A DNA stretch of 34,867 bases from DASSJT01 sp035691065 (GTDB lineage Bacteria; Actinomycetota; Actinomycetes; Actinomycetales; Dermatophilaceae), in contig DASSJT010000151.1 of NCBI GenBank assembly GCA_035691065.1, forward strand, positions 1 to 34,867, in the 5' to 3' direction. The notes beneath the pieces were generated by a model. The model was given only the letters and a program-made list of their open reading frames with translations, was not told the DNA's origin and searched no databases. A program made the translations under genes and the position numbers. Shown one piece after another: positions 1 to 7,808 of the stretch (its first letter is position 1; each line of letters starts with the position of its first letter).

Positions 1-10
1 CCGACCGCTT

Positions 11-24
11 CCGGCAGCTGCCGG
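11..24. terminator. Palindrome downstream of fabI, possible terminator
   Basis: A perfect 14-bp palindrome, CCGGCAGCTGCCGG, lies 21 bp beyond the fabI stop codon. As RNA it could fold into a 5-bp stem with a 4-nt loop. There is no T-rich tract, so this is a weak terminator candidate based on position and symmetry alone. Confidence 0.25.
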
Positions 25-45
25 GCAGCCCCCTGCCGCCTGCCC

Positions 46-804
46 CTACTGCCCCATCGCGTGCACGCCGCCGTCGACGTGGACGATCTCCCCCGTCGTC
101 GCCGGGAACCAGTCGCTGAGGAGCGCGACACAGGCGCGCGCGGCCGGCTCCGGGTCCTTGATGTCCCAGCCGAGCGGCGCGCGGTCGGACCACACCTGCT
201 CGAACTGCTCGAAGCCCGGGATCGACTTGGCCGCGGTGGTGCGGATCGGGCCGGCGGAGACCAGGTTGCAGCGGATGCCCTTGGGGCCCAGGTCCCTGGC
301 CAGGTAGCGGTTGGTCGACTCGAAGGCCGCCTTCGCCACGCCCATCCAGTCGTACACCGGCCACGCGAACTTGGCGTCGAAGGTCAGCCCGACAACGCTG
401 CCACCCTCGGGCATGAGCGGCAGGGCGGCGACGGCGAGGGCCTTCAATGAGTACGCGGACGCATGGAGCGCCGTGGCGACGTCGTCCCACGTCCCCTCGA
501 GGAAGTTGAATGCTCCCTGGGGCGCGAACCCGATCGAGTGCAGCACGCCGTCCAGCCCGTGGACATGCTCGCGCGTGCGCTCCGCCAGCGTGTCGAGGTG
601 CTCGGTGTTGGTGACGTCAAGCTCCACCACGGGTGGCGTGCTGGGCAGGCGCTTGGCGATGGCCTGCGTGATCTTCATCGTGCGCCCGAACGACGTGAGC
701 ACGACCTCGGCACCCTGCTCCTGCGCCAGCCGGGCGACGTGGAAGGCGATGGAGGAGTCCATCAGGACACCCGTGACCAGGAGTTTCTTGCCCTCGAGAA
801 GCAT
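46..804 (-). CDS. fabI: Enoyl-[acyl-carrier-protein] reductase (NADH), FabI/InhA type
   Basis: This 252-aa short-chain dehydrogenase-fold enzyme reduces the trans-2-enoyl-ACP double bond in the last step of each FAS-II elongation cycle, in the cytosol. The start of the Rossmann nucleotide-binding fold is seen at residues 8-20 (LVTGVLMDSSIAF, the InhA/FabI form of the glycine motif). The catalytic pair is Tyr151 and Lys158 with the Tyr-x6-Lys spacing that separates enoyl reductases from ketoreductases. The HSIGF segment (Ser90) and Phe142 correspond to known InhA active-site positions. Length is normal for the family. The ATG start has an AAGG-type ribosome site about 6 nt upstream. It lies 49 bp downstream of fabG on the same strand, the same pairing as mabA-inhA in mycobacteria, so the two are probably co-transcribed. 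Confidence 0.95.
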   Translation of the reverse strand: MLLEGKKLLVTGVLMDSSIAFHVARLAQEQGAEVVLTSFGRTMKITQAIAKRLPSTPPVVELDVTNTEHLDTLAERTREHVHGLDGVLHSIGFAPQGAFNFLEGTWDDVATALHASAYSLKALAVAALPLMPEGGSVVGLTFDAKFAWPVYDWMGVAKAAFESTNRYLARDLGPKGIRCNLVSAGPIRTTAAKSIPGFEQFEQVWSDRAPLGWDIKDPEPAARACVALLSDWFPATTGEIVHVDGGVHAMGQ

Positions 805-853
805 CTGGGACCTTTCGCTGGAGAGGGGTTCGGGATATCAGTGCCGACGGCGG

Positions 854-1567
854 TCAGTGGCCCATCCCGAGGCCGCCGTCGACAGGAATGACCGCGCCCG
901 TGATGTAGGCCGCCTCCTCGGACGCCACGAACCGCACGGCCGCTGCGACCTCCTCGACCTGGCCGAACCGGCTGGCGGGGATGCTCGCCTGGTAGGCGTC
1001 TCGGCGGTCGGGTGGCAGGACGGCGGTCATGTCGGTCTCGATGAACCCGGGCGCCACGACGTTGGCCGTGATGCCACGGCCGCCGAGCTCGCGGGAGATC
1101 GACCGGGCCATGCCCACCAGTCCGGCCTTGCTCGCCGCATAGTTGGCCTGGCCGGGCGAGCCGTACAGCGCGACCACGCTGGAGATGAACACGATCCGCC
1201 CGCGCCGCAGGCGAATCATCCCCTTGCTGGCGCGCCGAGCGCACTTGAAGGCGCCGGCCAGGTTGGTCTGGACCACGCTGTCGAACTCTTCGTCGCTCAT
1301 CCGCATCAGCAGCTGGTCGCGGGTCACCCCCGCATTGGCGACCAGGACCTCGATGGGGCCGCCGAGTCGCTCCTCCGCCGCAGCAAAGGCCTGGTCGACC
1401 GAGGAGGTGTCGGTGACCTCGCAGGTCACGCCGACCAGGCCCTCCGGCGGCTGTCCCGACCGGTAGGTCACGCACACGTTGTCACCGGCCTCGGCGAACG
1501 AGCGTGCGATGGCCAGGCCGATCCCCCGGTTACCTCCCGTGACGAGCACACTGCGCGGCTGGGACAT
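854..1567 (-). CDS. fabG: 3-oxoacyl-[acyl-carrier-protein] reductase FabG
   Basis: This NADPH-dependent ketoreductase reduces beta-ketoacyl-ACP in FAS-II. The 237-aa protein has the classical SDR signature: TGGNRGIG at residues 10-17, NAG at 78-80, and the catalytic triad Ser130, Tyr143, Lys147 (YAASK). An in-frame upstream start at 1591 is possible, but the ATG at 1567 is preceded by a clear GGGAGG ribosome site 3-4 nt away and gives the usual family N-terminus (MSQPRSVLVTGG). It is the first gene of the fabG-fabI pair. The 203 bp upstream, shared with a divergent DUF3099 gene, should hold its promoter, but I see no convincing -35/-10 pair on this strand. Confidence 0.95.
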   Translation of the reverse strand: MSQPRSVLVTGGNRGIGLAIARSFAEAGDNVCVTYRSGQPPEGLVGVTCEVTDTSSVDQAFAAAEERLGGPIEVLVANAGVTRDQLLMRMSDEEFDSVVQTNLAGAFKCARRASKGMIRLRRGRIVFISSVVALYGSPGQANYAASKAGLVGMARSISRELGGRGITANVVAPGFIETDMTAVLPPDRRDAYQASIPASRFGQVEEVAAAVRFVASEEAAYITGAVIPVDGGLGMGH

Positions 1568-1757
1568 GGGCCTCCCTGTCGTGGCGGGCACACGGCATAC
1601 GCGTGCCTCGGCGGTCTGGTGGCACAGACGCTAGTGGACTACTCGCGGGTAGGCCGAGGCGGGCCGGGCGGCGTCCCGGGTCACGGACGGGGCGCAGCCC
1701 GCGCTGACCCCCTTGGGGTGCTGGCCGCCCTGAGGGGCTGGCACTGCCCGGTCGGCC

Positions 1758-1763
1758 TATCGT
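1758..1763 (+). promoter_or_regulatory. Putative -10 element (TATCGT), leaderless promoter
   Basis: TATCGT fits the actinobacterial TANNNT -10 consensus and ends 7 nt before the GTG at 1771. That would place the transcription start on the GTG itself. No -35 was recognised. Confidence 0.35.
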
Positions 1764-1770
1764 TGGAGCC

Positions 1771-2085
1771 GTGGAGCGAAACCCATCCCGGCACCGGCCG
1801 CAGGTGCAGTCGGTGACCACAGCGCCCGAGTCGCTCCGGGACGAGCAGCGGGGGCGGATCCGCCGCTACCTCGTGACGATGGGTATCCGCACCGCCTGCT
1901 TCCTGCTCGCGGCCTGGACAGGCGCGTCTGGCCGCCCGTGGTACGTCTGGGGGTCGTTCGCGCTGTTCGCGGTGGTCCTCCCCTACGTCGCGGTGGTGAT
2001 GGCGAATGCCGTGCGGCCTCGAGTGCAGGGCATGGTGCAACCGGCGACCCCGACGTCCGACGCCCGAGAAAGGCTCGAGCCATGA
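1771..2085 (+). CDS. DUF3099 family small membrane protein
   Basis: A 104-aa protein with two hydrophobic segments, about residues 38-50 (IRTACFLLAAWTG) and 59-79 (YVWGSFALFAVVLPYVAVVMA), separated by a short WY-containing loop. The run RIRRYLVTMGIRTACFLLA is typical of DUF3099, a family of unknown function that is widespread in actinobacteria. The GTG start at 1771 is preferred because a TATCGT -10-like hexamer sits 7 nt upstream, suggesting a leaderless transcript. In-frame GTG codons at 1804 and 1813 are alternatives and would remove a basic N-terminus. The N- and C-termini are polar and poorly conserved in appearance. It is followed 13 bp later by a small zinc-ribbon-like gene on the same strand, and the two may be co-transcribed. 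No function can be assigned. Confidence 0.8.
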   Translation: MERNPSRHRPQVQSVTTAPESLRDEQRGRIRRYLVTMGIRTACFLLAAWTGASGRPWYVWGSFALFAVVLPYVAVVMANAVRPRVQGMVQPATPTSDARERLEP

Positions 2086-2098
2086 GCCTGGCAGAGTC

Positions 2099-2311
2099 AT
2101 GCCGGAGGCGATGAACTGCAGCGCCAAGGGCTGCCGGGAGCCCGCTGCCTGGGCGCTGCTCTGGAACAACCCGCGGCTGCACACCCCTGACCGCCGCAAG
2201 GTGTGGCTGGCGTGCGGGGCGCACCGCACCACCCTCGGCGACTTCTTGGGGATGAGGGGCTTCCTCAAGGACACCGTGCCGGTCGACGAGATCCCCGTCG
2301 ACGCCGGCTAG
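2099..2311 (+). CDS. Small Cys/His-containing hypothetical protein, zinc-ribbon-like
   Basis: A 70-aa protein with Cys7-x4-Cys12 near the N-terminus and Cys39-x2-His42 in the middle, a plausible four-ligand zinc site. It resembles a small conserved actinobacterial family that databases often label acetone carboxylase. That label does not fit a protein of this size, which has no carboxylase domain, and I treat it as unknown. The ATG at 2099 has only a weak ribosome site. The ATG at 2111 (MNCSAKGC) is an alternative, with GGAGG just 2 nt upstream, which is too close for usual use. It sits 13 bp after DUF3099 and runs toward moaA, with a palindrome between the two stops. Confidence 0.7.
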   Translation: MPEAMNCSAKGCREPAAWALLWNNPRLHTPDRRKVWLACGAHRTTLGDFLGMRGFLKDTVPVDEIPVDAG

Positions 2312-2326
2312 CCAGCCACGGTCCCG

Positions 2327-2342
2327 GCAGGGCCGGCCCTGC
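2327..2342. terminator. Bidirectional hairpin between convergent genes
   Basis: GCAGGGCCGGCCCTGC is a perfect 16-bp palindrome in the 49-bp gap between the convergent stops at 2311 and 2361. It could fold into a 6-bp stem with a 4-nt loop on either strand. There is no T-tract. The position between two facing genes supports a terminator role. Confidence 0.45.
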
Positions 2343-2360
2343 AGCAGCTGCTCTCCGGGC

Positions 2361-3401
2361 TCAGCCCCCGATGGCCGACATGGGCCGGTCGGGCTGGGCG
2401 AACCCGGGCTCGCCGATACCGTGGCCGCGCGCCTTGCGCCACATCTCGCCCTGGATCAGCTCGGCGATCTCGGCGTCGGAGCCCCCGGTGCGCAGCGGAG
2501 TGCGCAGGTCGGTCTCGCCGCGGGCGAACAGGCAGTTGCGCAGCTGCCCGTCAGCGGTCAGCCGGGTGCGGTCGCAGGCGGCGCAGAACGGCGCCGACAC
2601 GCTGGCGATGATGCCCACGGTCGCCGGGCCGCCGTCGACCAGGAACCGCTCCGCGGGAGCGCTGCCGCGGTCGGCCGCGGGCATCGGCTCGAGGCTGAAC
2701 CGCTCCCCCAGCCGCTCCCGGATCTCGCCCGCTGTGACCATCGTGGCGCCGTCCCACCCGTGCTGGGCGTCGAGCGGCATCTGCTCGATGAACCGCAGCT
2801 CGTAGTCCCGCTCGAGGCACCACTGCAGCACGTCGACCACGGAGTGGTCGTTGATCCCCCGCATGGCGACGGCGTTGACCTTGACCGGCGTCAGCCCAGC
2901 CCGTGCGGCGGCGGCGAGCCCAGCCTCCACATCATGGAGCCGGTCGCGGCGGGTGATCGCCATGAACTCCACGGGGTCGACCGTGTCGAGACTGACGTTG
3001 ACCCGGTCCAGACCCGCCTCGGCCAGCGGCGCGGCCAGCCGGTCGAGGCCGACCCCGTTGGTCGTCATCGCGATCTTGGGGCGGGGCCGTAGGGCCGCAA
3101 TGCGCCGCACCACGTCGACCAGAGAGCGGCGCAGCAGCGGCTCCCCGCCGGTCAGCCGCACCTGCTCGACGCCCAGGCCCACGAAGATGCCGACCAGCCG
3201 CACCATCTCGTCGTCGGTGAGCATCTCGTCCTTGGGCTGCCACGGCAGTCCCTCAGCCGGCATGCAGTAGGTGCACCGCAGGTTGCAGCGGTCGGTCACC
3301 GACAGGCGCAGGTCGCGCGCCACTCGCCCGAACCGGTCCGGGAGCCCGGTGGTGCCTGCGGGTGCCGTAGGACGCACTCGAGGCAGGGGGAGGCTGGTCA
3401 T
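2361..3401 (-). CDS. moaA: GTP 3',8-cyclase MoaA (radical SAM)
   Basis: MoaA catalyses the first step of molybdenum cofactor synthesis, converting GTP to 3',8-cyclo-7,8-dihydro-GTP with SAM and two [4Fe-4S] clusters. The 346-aa protein shows the radical-SAM motif Cys39-x3-Cys43-x2-Cys46, the SAM-binding LTGGEPLLR segment, and the C-terminal substrate-side cluster motif Cys273-x2-Cys276-x13-Cys290. It ends in the conserved C-terminal Gly-Gly. Length and domain order are normal. It is divergent from the SURF1 gene with only 31 bp between the starts. A TAGGCT hexamer 6 nt before the ATG suggests leaderless transcription. No other moa gene is in the window, so the rest of the pathway must be elsewhere. 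Its clusters would depend on the suf operon further right. Confidence 0.96.
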   Translation of the reverse strand: MTSLPLPRVRPTAPAGTTGLPDRFGRVARDLRLSVTDRCNLRCTYCMPAEGLPWQPKDEMLTDDEMVRLVGIFVGLGVEQVRLTGGEPLLRRSLVDVVRRIAALRPRPKIAMTTNGVGLDRLAAPLAEAGLDRVNVSLDTVDPVEFMAITRRDRLHDVEAGLAAAARAGLTPVKVNAVAMRGINDHSVVDVLQWCLERDYELRFIEQMPLDAQHGWDGATMVTAGEIRERLGERFSLEPMPAADRGSAPAERFLVDGGPATVGIIASVSAPFCAACDRTRLTADGQLRNCLFARGETDLRTPLRTGGSDAEIAELIQGEMWRKARGHGIGEPGFAQPDRPMSAIGG

Positions 3402-3407
3402 CAGCCC

Positions 3408-3413
3408 AGCCTA
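3408..3413 (-). promoter_or_regulatory. Putative -10 element (TAGGCT) of moaA
   Basis: On the minus strand TAGGCT lies 6 nt before the moaA ATG, which would give a leaderless mRNA. It sits inside the 31-bp divergent gap with the SURF1 gene. Confidence 0.35.
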
Positions 3414-3432
3414 AGCCCGGTACCGTGAGGCA

Positions 3433-4233
3433 GTGCTCAGGGTCCTGCTCTCGAGACGCTGGCTTGGCGCCCTGGCCGCCGCCGCGGTCTTCGCCGTCGC
3501 GGCGTTCTTCCTCGGCCGCTGGCAGTGGCACCGCTACGAGGCGAAGAGCGCGCGCGCCGACCGGATCGAGAGCCACTACTCCGCACCCGCCCGGCCACTG
3601 CGGTCGGTGCTAGGGACCGAGCCACTGCCCCTCGCCCGTGACTGGACCCGGGTCCAGGGCACCGGCAGGTATGCCGGTGAGTCGCCGCTGCTGGTCCGCA
3701 ACCGGCCGTGGCAGGGCATCTACGGATACGAGGTGGTTGTGCCGCTCGTCCTGTCGAGCGGGCAGGCCGTGCTCGTCGACCGGGGCTGGGTGCCCAACAC
3801 CGCGCGCGCCTCCGAGCTGCCCGAGGTGCCGCCCATTCCCCCGGGGGAGGTGACGGTGACCGGGTGGGCCCGACAGGGCGAGCCGAGCCTGGGGAGGGAC
3901 CTCCCGCCCGGTCAGCTCGCGAGCGTCAACCTCGCCGAGGCCCAGCGCCAGGTGACGCCACAGCTGCTCGGCGGCTACCTGGTGCTGCAGCGCGAGGTGC
4001 TCGCCGACGGTTCGACCCCACCACGCCCGCGAGCCCTCGAGAAGCCGGACACCGGTCTTGGGCCGCACCAGGCCTACGCCTTCCAGTGGTGGCTCGCCAT
4101 GCCGGTGGGCTTCGTGCTGGTGTTCTTCGGCGTCCGCCGCGAGGCCCGTGAGGGTGGGCTGTCGGGCGTCGGTGTGGCAGCTGCGCCGCCCAAACCGAAG
4201 AAGGTGCGCATCTGGGACGAGGAAGACGCCTGA
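3433..4233 (+). CDS. SURF1 family protein (cytochrome oxidase biogenesis)
   Basis: SURF1 proteins are membrane-bound assembly factors for the haem-copper cytochrome c oxidase, thought to assist haem a delivery. The 266-aa protein has the family layout: an N-terminal transmembrane helix (about 10-28), the motif LGRWQWHR (27-34), a long extracytoplasmic domain with VDRGWVPN, and the C-terminal HQAYAFQWW motif leading into the second helix (about 215-235). A basic, proline-rich cytoplasmic tail follows. The GTG start has GTGAGG 2 nt upstream. The gene stands apart from any oxidase gene in this window. The start is close to moaA on the other strand (31 bp). Confidence 0.92.
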   Translation: MLRVLLSRRWLGALAAAAVFAVAAFFLGRWQWHRYEAKSARADRIESHYSAPARPLRSVLGTEPLPLARDWTRVQGTGRYAGESPLLVRNRPWQGIYGYEVVVPLVLSSGQAVLVDRGWVPNTARASELPEVPPIPPGEVTVTGWARQGEPSLGRDLPPGQLASVNLAEAQRQVTPQLLGGYLVLQREVLADGSTPPRPRALEKPDTGLGPHQAYAFQWWLAMPVGFVLVFFGVRREAREGGLSGVGVAAAPPKPKKVRIWDEEDA

Positions 4234-4271
4234 GCCTCCCCGCACCGCTCGCGTTGCGGCACGCTGGGCGA

Positions 4272-5114
4272 ATGGAAGCCGTCGAGTTCGTGCGCGACCT
4301 GCGCGGCGGCATCACGGTCGTGGTGGGCGGTCAGCCACAGTCCTACGTGGATCCTTCCGACCCCGGGCACCTCGCGTTCGAGTACGTACAGCACTTGGCC
4401 GCCGTCATCACCGCCACCCAGCCGGAAGCGCCGGCACGGCTCGCGGTGACGCACATCGGCGGTGCCGGGCTCACCCTGGCGCGGTGGCTCGAGCACACCC
4501 GGCCAGGCTCGCCGCAGGTGGTGCACGAGCCGGATGCCACACTCACACATCGGGTCCGCCAAGAGCTGCCACTCCGGCGGGGGCACCGAATCCGCGTGCG
4601 CGCCAAGGGTGGTCGAGAGGGGCTCGGGGACCTGCGCGATGCCAGCGCAGACGTCGTCGTGGTCGACGCCTTCGTGGGCGGACGGGTCCCCGCGGAGCTC
4701 ACGACGATGGAGTGCCTGCGGGAGGTCGCGCGGGTCCTCCGTCCGGGCGGTCTGCTCCTGCTCAACACGGCTGACGAGCCCGGGCTACGACACACGGCGC
4801 GCGTCTTGGCCGGCGTAATCGGTGTGTTCGGCCGGGCCGTCGTCCCCCCTCGCCACATCACCGACCACGTCGCGCTGGTCGCCATGCACGACGTGTTGAA
4901 GGGTCGGAGGTTCGGGAACGCCGTTGTCGCGGCATCGGCAGCGCCGCTCGACATCGAGGAGATCGCCCGCCAGGTCGCGCGGTGTGCCTTCCCGACGGCA
5001 GTGCGGTCAGGGGCGGAGCTGGCCCGGTTGGTGGCCGGCGCGCGCCCGCTCACGGATGCGGACGGCATACCGTCGCCGGAGGCACCCGACCCGGCGGGCT
5101 GGCGGGTTCGGTGA
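4272..5114 (+). CDS. Spermidine-synthase-fold (methyltransferase-like) protein
   Basis: A 280-aa protein with the Rossmann-like core of the spermidine/spermine synthase family: the glycine-rich nucleotide loop THIGGAGLTLARWLE near residue 60, the acidic segment ADVVVVDAFVGG, and the LREVARVLRPGGLLLLN strand typical of SAM-type methyltransferase folds. The DVVVVDAF motif lacks the second aspartate found in true spermidine synthases (D-x-x-D), so polyamine synthesis is doubtful. No SAM decarboxylase is nearby. The ATG at 4272 is chosen because it gives the usual short N-terminus. A TTG at 4254 is also in frame. It starts 38 bp after the SURF1 gene and ends 25 bp from the convergent ABC exporter. 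Substrate unknown. Confidence 0.75.
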   Translation: MEAVEFVRDLRGGITVVVGGQPQSYVDPSDPGHLAFEYVQHLAAVITATQPEAPARLAVTHIGGAGLTLARWLEHTRPGSPQVVHEPDATLTHRVRQELPLRRGHRIRVRAKGGREGLGDLRDASADVVVVDAFVGGRVPAELTTMECLREVARVLRPGGLLLLNTADEPGLRHTARVLAGVIGVFGRAVVPPRHITDHVALVAMHDVLKGRRFGNAVVAASAAPLDIEEIARQVARCAFPTAVRSGAELARLVAGARPLTDADGIPSPEAPDPAGWRVR

Positions 5115-5139
5115 CCACCGAGCCCGCTCCTTGCGCGCT

Positions 5140-7011
5140 CTAGACCGCCACGCTCTGGGACGCGAACTGCGTGGTGTAGAGGTCGGCGTAGAGGCCGCCG
5201 CGCGCCAGCAGCTGCTGGTGGGTGCCACGCTCGACGATGCGCCCGGCGTCGACCACGAGGATCTGGTCGGCGCCCCGAACGGTCGAGAGGCGGTGGGCGA
5301 TCACCAGCGCGGTGCGCCCGGACAGGGCGGTGTCGAGGGCCTTCTGCAGGGCCACCTCCGACTCGCTGTCGAGGTGGGCGGTGGCCTCGTCGAGCACGAT
5401 CAGGCTGGGACTCTTGAGCAGCAGCCGGGCGATGGCCAGGCGCTGCTTCTCGCCGCCGGACAGGCGGTGGCCACGGTCGCCCACCACGGTGTCGAGGCCT
5501 TCGGGCAGGGAGTCGACCAGGGTCAGCACCTGCGCGGCGGCAAGGGCCTCGCGCATCTGCGCCTCGCTGGCCTCCGGCCGGGCGTAGGCCAGGTTGGCCC
5601 GGATCGTGTCGTGGAAGAGGTGGGCCTCCTGGGTGACGACGCCCACGGTCTCGCTGATCGAGTCGAGGGTGGCCTCGCGCAGGTCGATGCCGTTGATCCG
5701 GACCTGGCCCGAGGTGGGGTCGTAGAGCCGGGCGACGAGGCTCGTGATGGTCGTCTTGCCGGCACCGCTGGGACCCACCAGGGCCACCAGCTGGCCCGGC
5801 TCGGCACGGAAGGAGATGTCTTCCAGGACCGGGCCGCTGCCCCGCCGGTCGCCGGTCACCGTGGCCTCGAGCGACTGCAGGGACACTTCGTCGGCCGACG
5901 GGTATCGGAAGCCGACGTGGTCGAGCTCCACCGTCGCCTCGCCGCGCGGGAGAGGGACCGCGGTCGGCGACTCGGCCACCAGGGGCTTGAGGTCGAGCAC
6001 CTCGAAGACCCGCTCGAACGACACCAGCGCGGTCATGACGTCGACCCGGACGTTGGAGAACGCGGTCAGCGGGCCGTACAGCCTTGCGAGCAGGGCCGTC
6101 AGGGCCAGCAGCGTGCCGACAGTGAGGCTGCCGCTCACGGCCATCAGGCCGCCGAAGCCATAGATCATGGCCGTGGCCAGCGAGGCCACCAGGGTCAGGG
6201 CCACGAAGAACACCGCACGGTTGACGGCGATGACCACGCCCACGTCGCGCACCCGGGCGGCGCGGTCGGAGTATTCGACGTCCTCGCGCTCGGGCTGGCC
6301 GAACAGCTTGACCAGGAGCGCGCCGGCGACGTTGAACCGCTCGGTCATGCGGCTGCCGAGCTCGGCGTTGAGGTTCATCTGCTGGTGGGCCAGGTCGGCG
6401 AGGCGGCGGCCCATGAGGCGTGCGGGGACCAGGAAGAAAGGCACCATGGCCAGCGCGGCGAGGGTGAGCTGCCACGAGAGCGTCATCATCGCCGCGATGA
6501 TGAGCGTGAGCGAGAGCGCGTTGCTGACCACACTCGACAGCACGGTCGTGAACGCCTGCTGAGCGCCGAGGACGTCGGAGTTGATGCGGGTCACCAGAGC
6601 ACCGGTCTGGGCGCGGGTGAAGAAGGCCACCGGCTGCCGCAGCACGTGCGAGAAGACCTCGGTGCGCAAGCGGTAGATGAAGCCCTCGCCGATGCGGGCG
6701 GAGAACCACCGCTCGACCAGGCCGAGCACCCCGCCGACCAGGGCGATGGCCGCGACGATCAGCGACAGGCGGATCACGACGTCGCGGTTGCCGGGCACGA
6801 CGCCGTCGTCGATGAGCCGCTTGAGCAGCAGCGGCGTCGCCACGACGAGGACCGAGTCGACCACGACGAGCCCGAGGAAGAGCGCGATGTCCCGTCGGTA
6901 GGGCCAGGCGTAGCCCAGGACGCGGCGCACAGTGCCGGGGGCAAGCTTGCGCTGCGCGACCGAGCGGTCGCGCGTCATGCTGCGCATCGCCATCCAGCCC
7001 TGCATGCTCAT
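5140..7011 (-). CDS. ABC exporter half-transporter, fused membrane and ATPase domains
   Basis: A 623-aa half-size ABC exporter (type IV). Residues 40-320 form the six-helix transmembrane domain and 358-600 the nucleotide-binding domain. The ATPase motifs are intact: Walker A GPSGAGKT (413-420), Q-loop around VVTQE (458-462), signature LSGGE (517-521), Walker B LIVLDEA (537-543) and H-loop IAHRLS. It should work as a homodimer or with another half-transporter. No partner is adjacent, so a homodimer is likely. The ATG at 7011 is preceded by AGGAGA with good spacing. The substrate cannot be read from sequence; the family includes lipid and multidrug exporters. The gene is alone on this strand: 82 bp separate it from the upstream cys operon and it faces the spermidine-synthase-like gene. 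Confidence 0.93.
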   Translation of the reverse strand: MSMQGWMAMRSMTRDRSVAQRKLAPGTVRRVLGYAWPYRRDIALFLGLVVVDSVLVVATPLLLKRLIDDGVVPGNRDVVIRLSLIVAAIALVGGVLGLVERWFSARIGEGFIYRLRTEVFSHVLRQPVAFFTRAQTGALVTRINSDVLGAQQAFTTVLSSVVSNALSLTLIIAAMMTLSWQLTLAALAMVPFFLVPARLMGRRLADLAHQQMNLNAELGSRMTERFNVAGALLVKLFGQPEREDVEYSDRAARVRDVGVVIAVNRAVFFVALTLVASLATAMIYGFGGLMAVSGSLTVGTLLALTALLARLYGPLTAFSNVRVDVMTALVSFERVFEVLDLKPLVAESPTAVPLPRGEATVELDHVGFRYPSADEVSLQSLEATVTGDRRGSGPVLEDISFRAEPGQLVALVGPSGAGKTTITSLVARLYDPTSGQVRINGIDLREATLDSISETVGVVTQEAHLFHDTIRANLAYARPEASEAQMREALAAAQVLTLVDSLPEGLDTVVGDRGHRLSGGEKQRLAIARLLLKSPSLIVLDEATAHLDSESEVALQKALDTALSGRTALVIAHRLSTVRGADQILVVDAGRIVERGTHQQLLARGGLYADLYTTQFASQSVAV

Positions 7012-7073
7012 GTGCTCTCCTGTCCGCCTGCCAGCCTCTCACGGGGCACCAACAGCGGCGGCGGAGCTGGCAT

Positions 7074-7089
7074 TCCCTGGCATCAGGGA
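7074..7089 (-). terminator. Short hairpin after the cys operon, weak terminator candidate
   Basis: TCCCTG and CAGGGA form a 6-bp stem around a 4-nt loop, 5 bp beyond the last stop codon of the cys operon and upstream of the next gene on the same strand. No T-tract follows. Confidence 0.25.
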
Positions 7090-7093
7090 CGCC

Positions 7094-7804
7094 TCAGGCG
7101 ATGGCGCCGACCCGCCGGAGCACCAGCTCCGCCAGCGCGTCGGTGCGGCACAGCGCCCCATCGACCAGGTCGACACCCGCGGCGCCGCACCGAGCCGCCT
7201 GGCGGTCGCGCAGGATCCCCTCCGCCACCATGAACGCCACGGCGACCACCTGGCTGGCTTGGCCGCCCAGACTCGCCAGGACGGCATCCAAGGCCAGGCC
7301 GCCGTCGAGCGCGGCCACGCGCCACGGTCCCCAAGGTCCCTTGGGTCGGCACCCGGTCAGGGTCTCCTCGATCGACGCCACGGCGGCGCTGTCCGAGCTG
7401 CCCGCGGCGAACAGCACCACCGCCGTGTCGGGGTCGGCGGCGACGCCAGCCTGCCCCAGGAGCTCCTCGGCCGCGGCAACCAGAAGCGGGTCGGGCCCAA
7501 GGGGTGGTGTCGCCTGGACCCGGTGGGCGGTCACCAGCGCCATCTCGGCGACCGCCTGCGGCACGTCGACCCGGGCGTGGTAGGCCGGGGTCAGCAGGAC
7601 CGGCACCACTGCGAGTCCCCTCGTGGCGTGCGCTGCCACCTCGACCGGCGATGGGGCGTGGTGGTCGAGGTATGCCGGGTGGACGCCTATGGGGGGCGCC
7701 AGCCTGCGCACCCGCGCGGCCAGCTCCTCGACGCCCTGTCGGTGCCGGGGGTCGGGCGAGCCATGGGCCAGCAGGACGACGTCGAGCTCGCCAGGGCCGG
7801 TCAT
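7094..7804 (-). CDS. Sirohydrochlorin chelatase-like protein (CbiX/SirB family)
   Basis: CbiX/SirB proteins insert Fe2+ or Co2+ into sirohydrochlorin. Here the operon context argues for ferrochelation, the last step of siroheme synthesis. The 236-aa protein starts with the diagnostic LLAHGSPDPR (His14) and has a second metal-site segment LLTPAYHARVDVP (His76), both near the N-terminal half as in the two-domain chelatases. The C-terminal half is a more degenerate repeat of the fold. The start lies 4 bp after the cysG stop, so it is probably translationally coupled. As last gene of the cys operon it would finish the cofactor used by the sulfite reductase encoded by the first gene. A cobalt-specific role is possible but no cobalamin gene is present. 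Confidence 0.85.
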   Translation of the reverse strand: MTGPGELDVVLLAHGSPDPRHRQGVEELAARVRRLAPPIGVHPAYLDHHAPSPVEVAAHATRGLAVVPVLLTPAYHARVDVPQAVAEMALVTAHRVQATPPLGPDPLLVAAAEELLGQAGVAADPDTAVVLFAAGSSDSAAVASIEETLTGCRPKGPWGPWRVAALDGGLALDAVLASLGGQASQVVAVAFMVAEGILRDRQAARCGAAGVDLVDGALCRTDALAELVLRRVGAIA

Positions 7805-7808
7805 CCGG

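Noticed and set aside
311..1816. A 501-codon plus-strand frame across fabI and fabG
   Set aside because: It is antisense to two clear FAS-II genes and has no recognisable domain.
4343..7042. A long open frame of about 899 codons on the minus strand
   Set aside because: It overlaps the ABC exporter in another frame and is Arg/Pro/Gly-rich shadow sequence of high-GC DNA; the frames of the spermidine-synthase-fold and ABC genes carry the real motifs.
7012..7093. A cobalamin riboswitch near the CbiX-type gene
   Set aside because: The gap is on the downstream side of the gene and has none of the expected conserved elements; only a weak hairpin is seen.
4924..7233. A 769-codon open frame on the plus strand opposite the ABC exporter
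   Set aside because: Its protein is Gly/Asp/His-rich and mirrors the ABC gene; no domain is recognisable.
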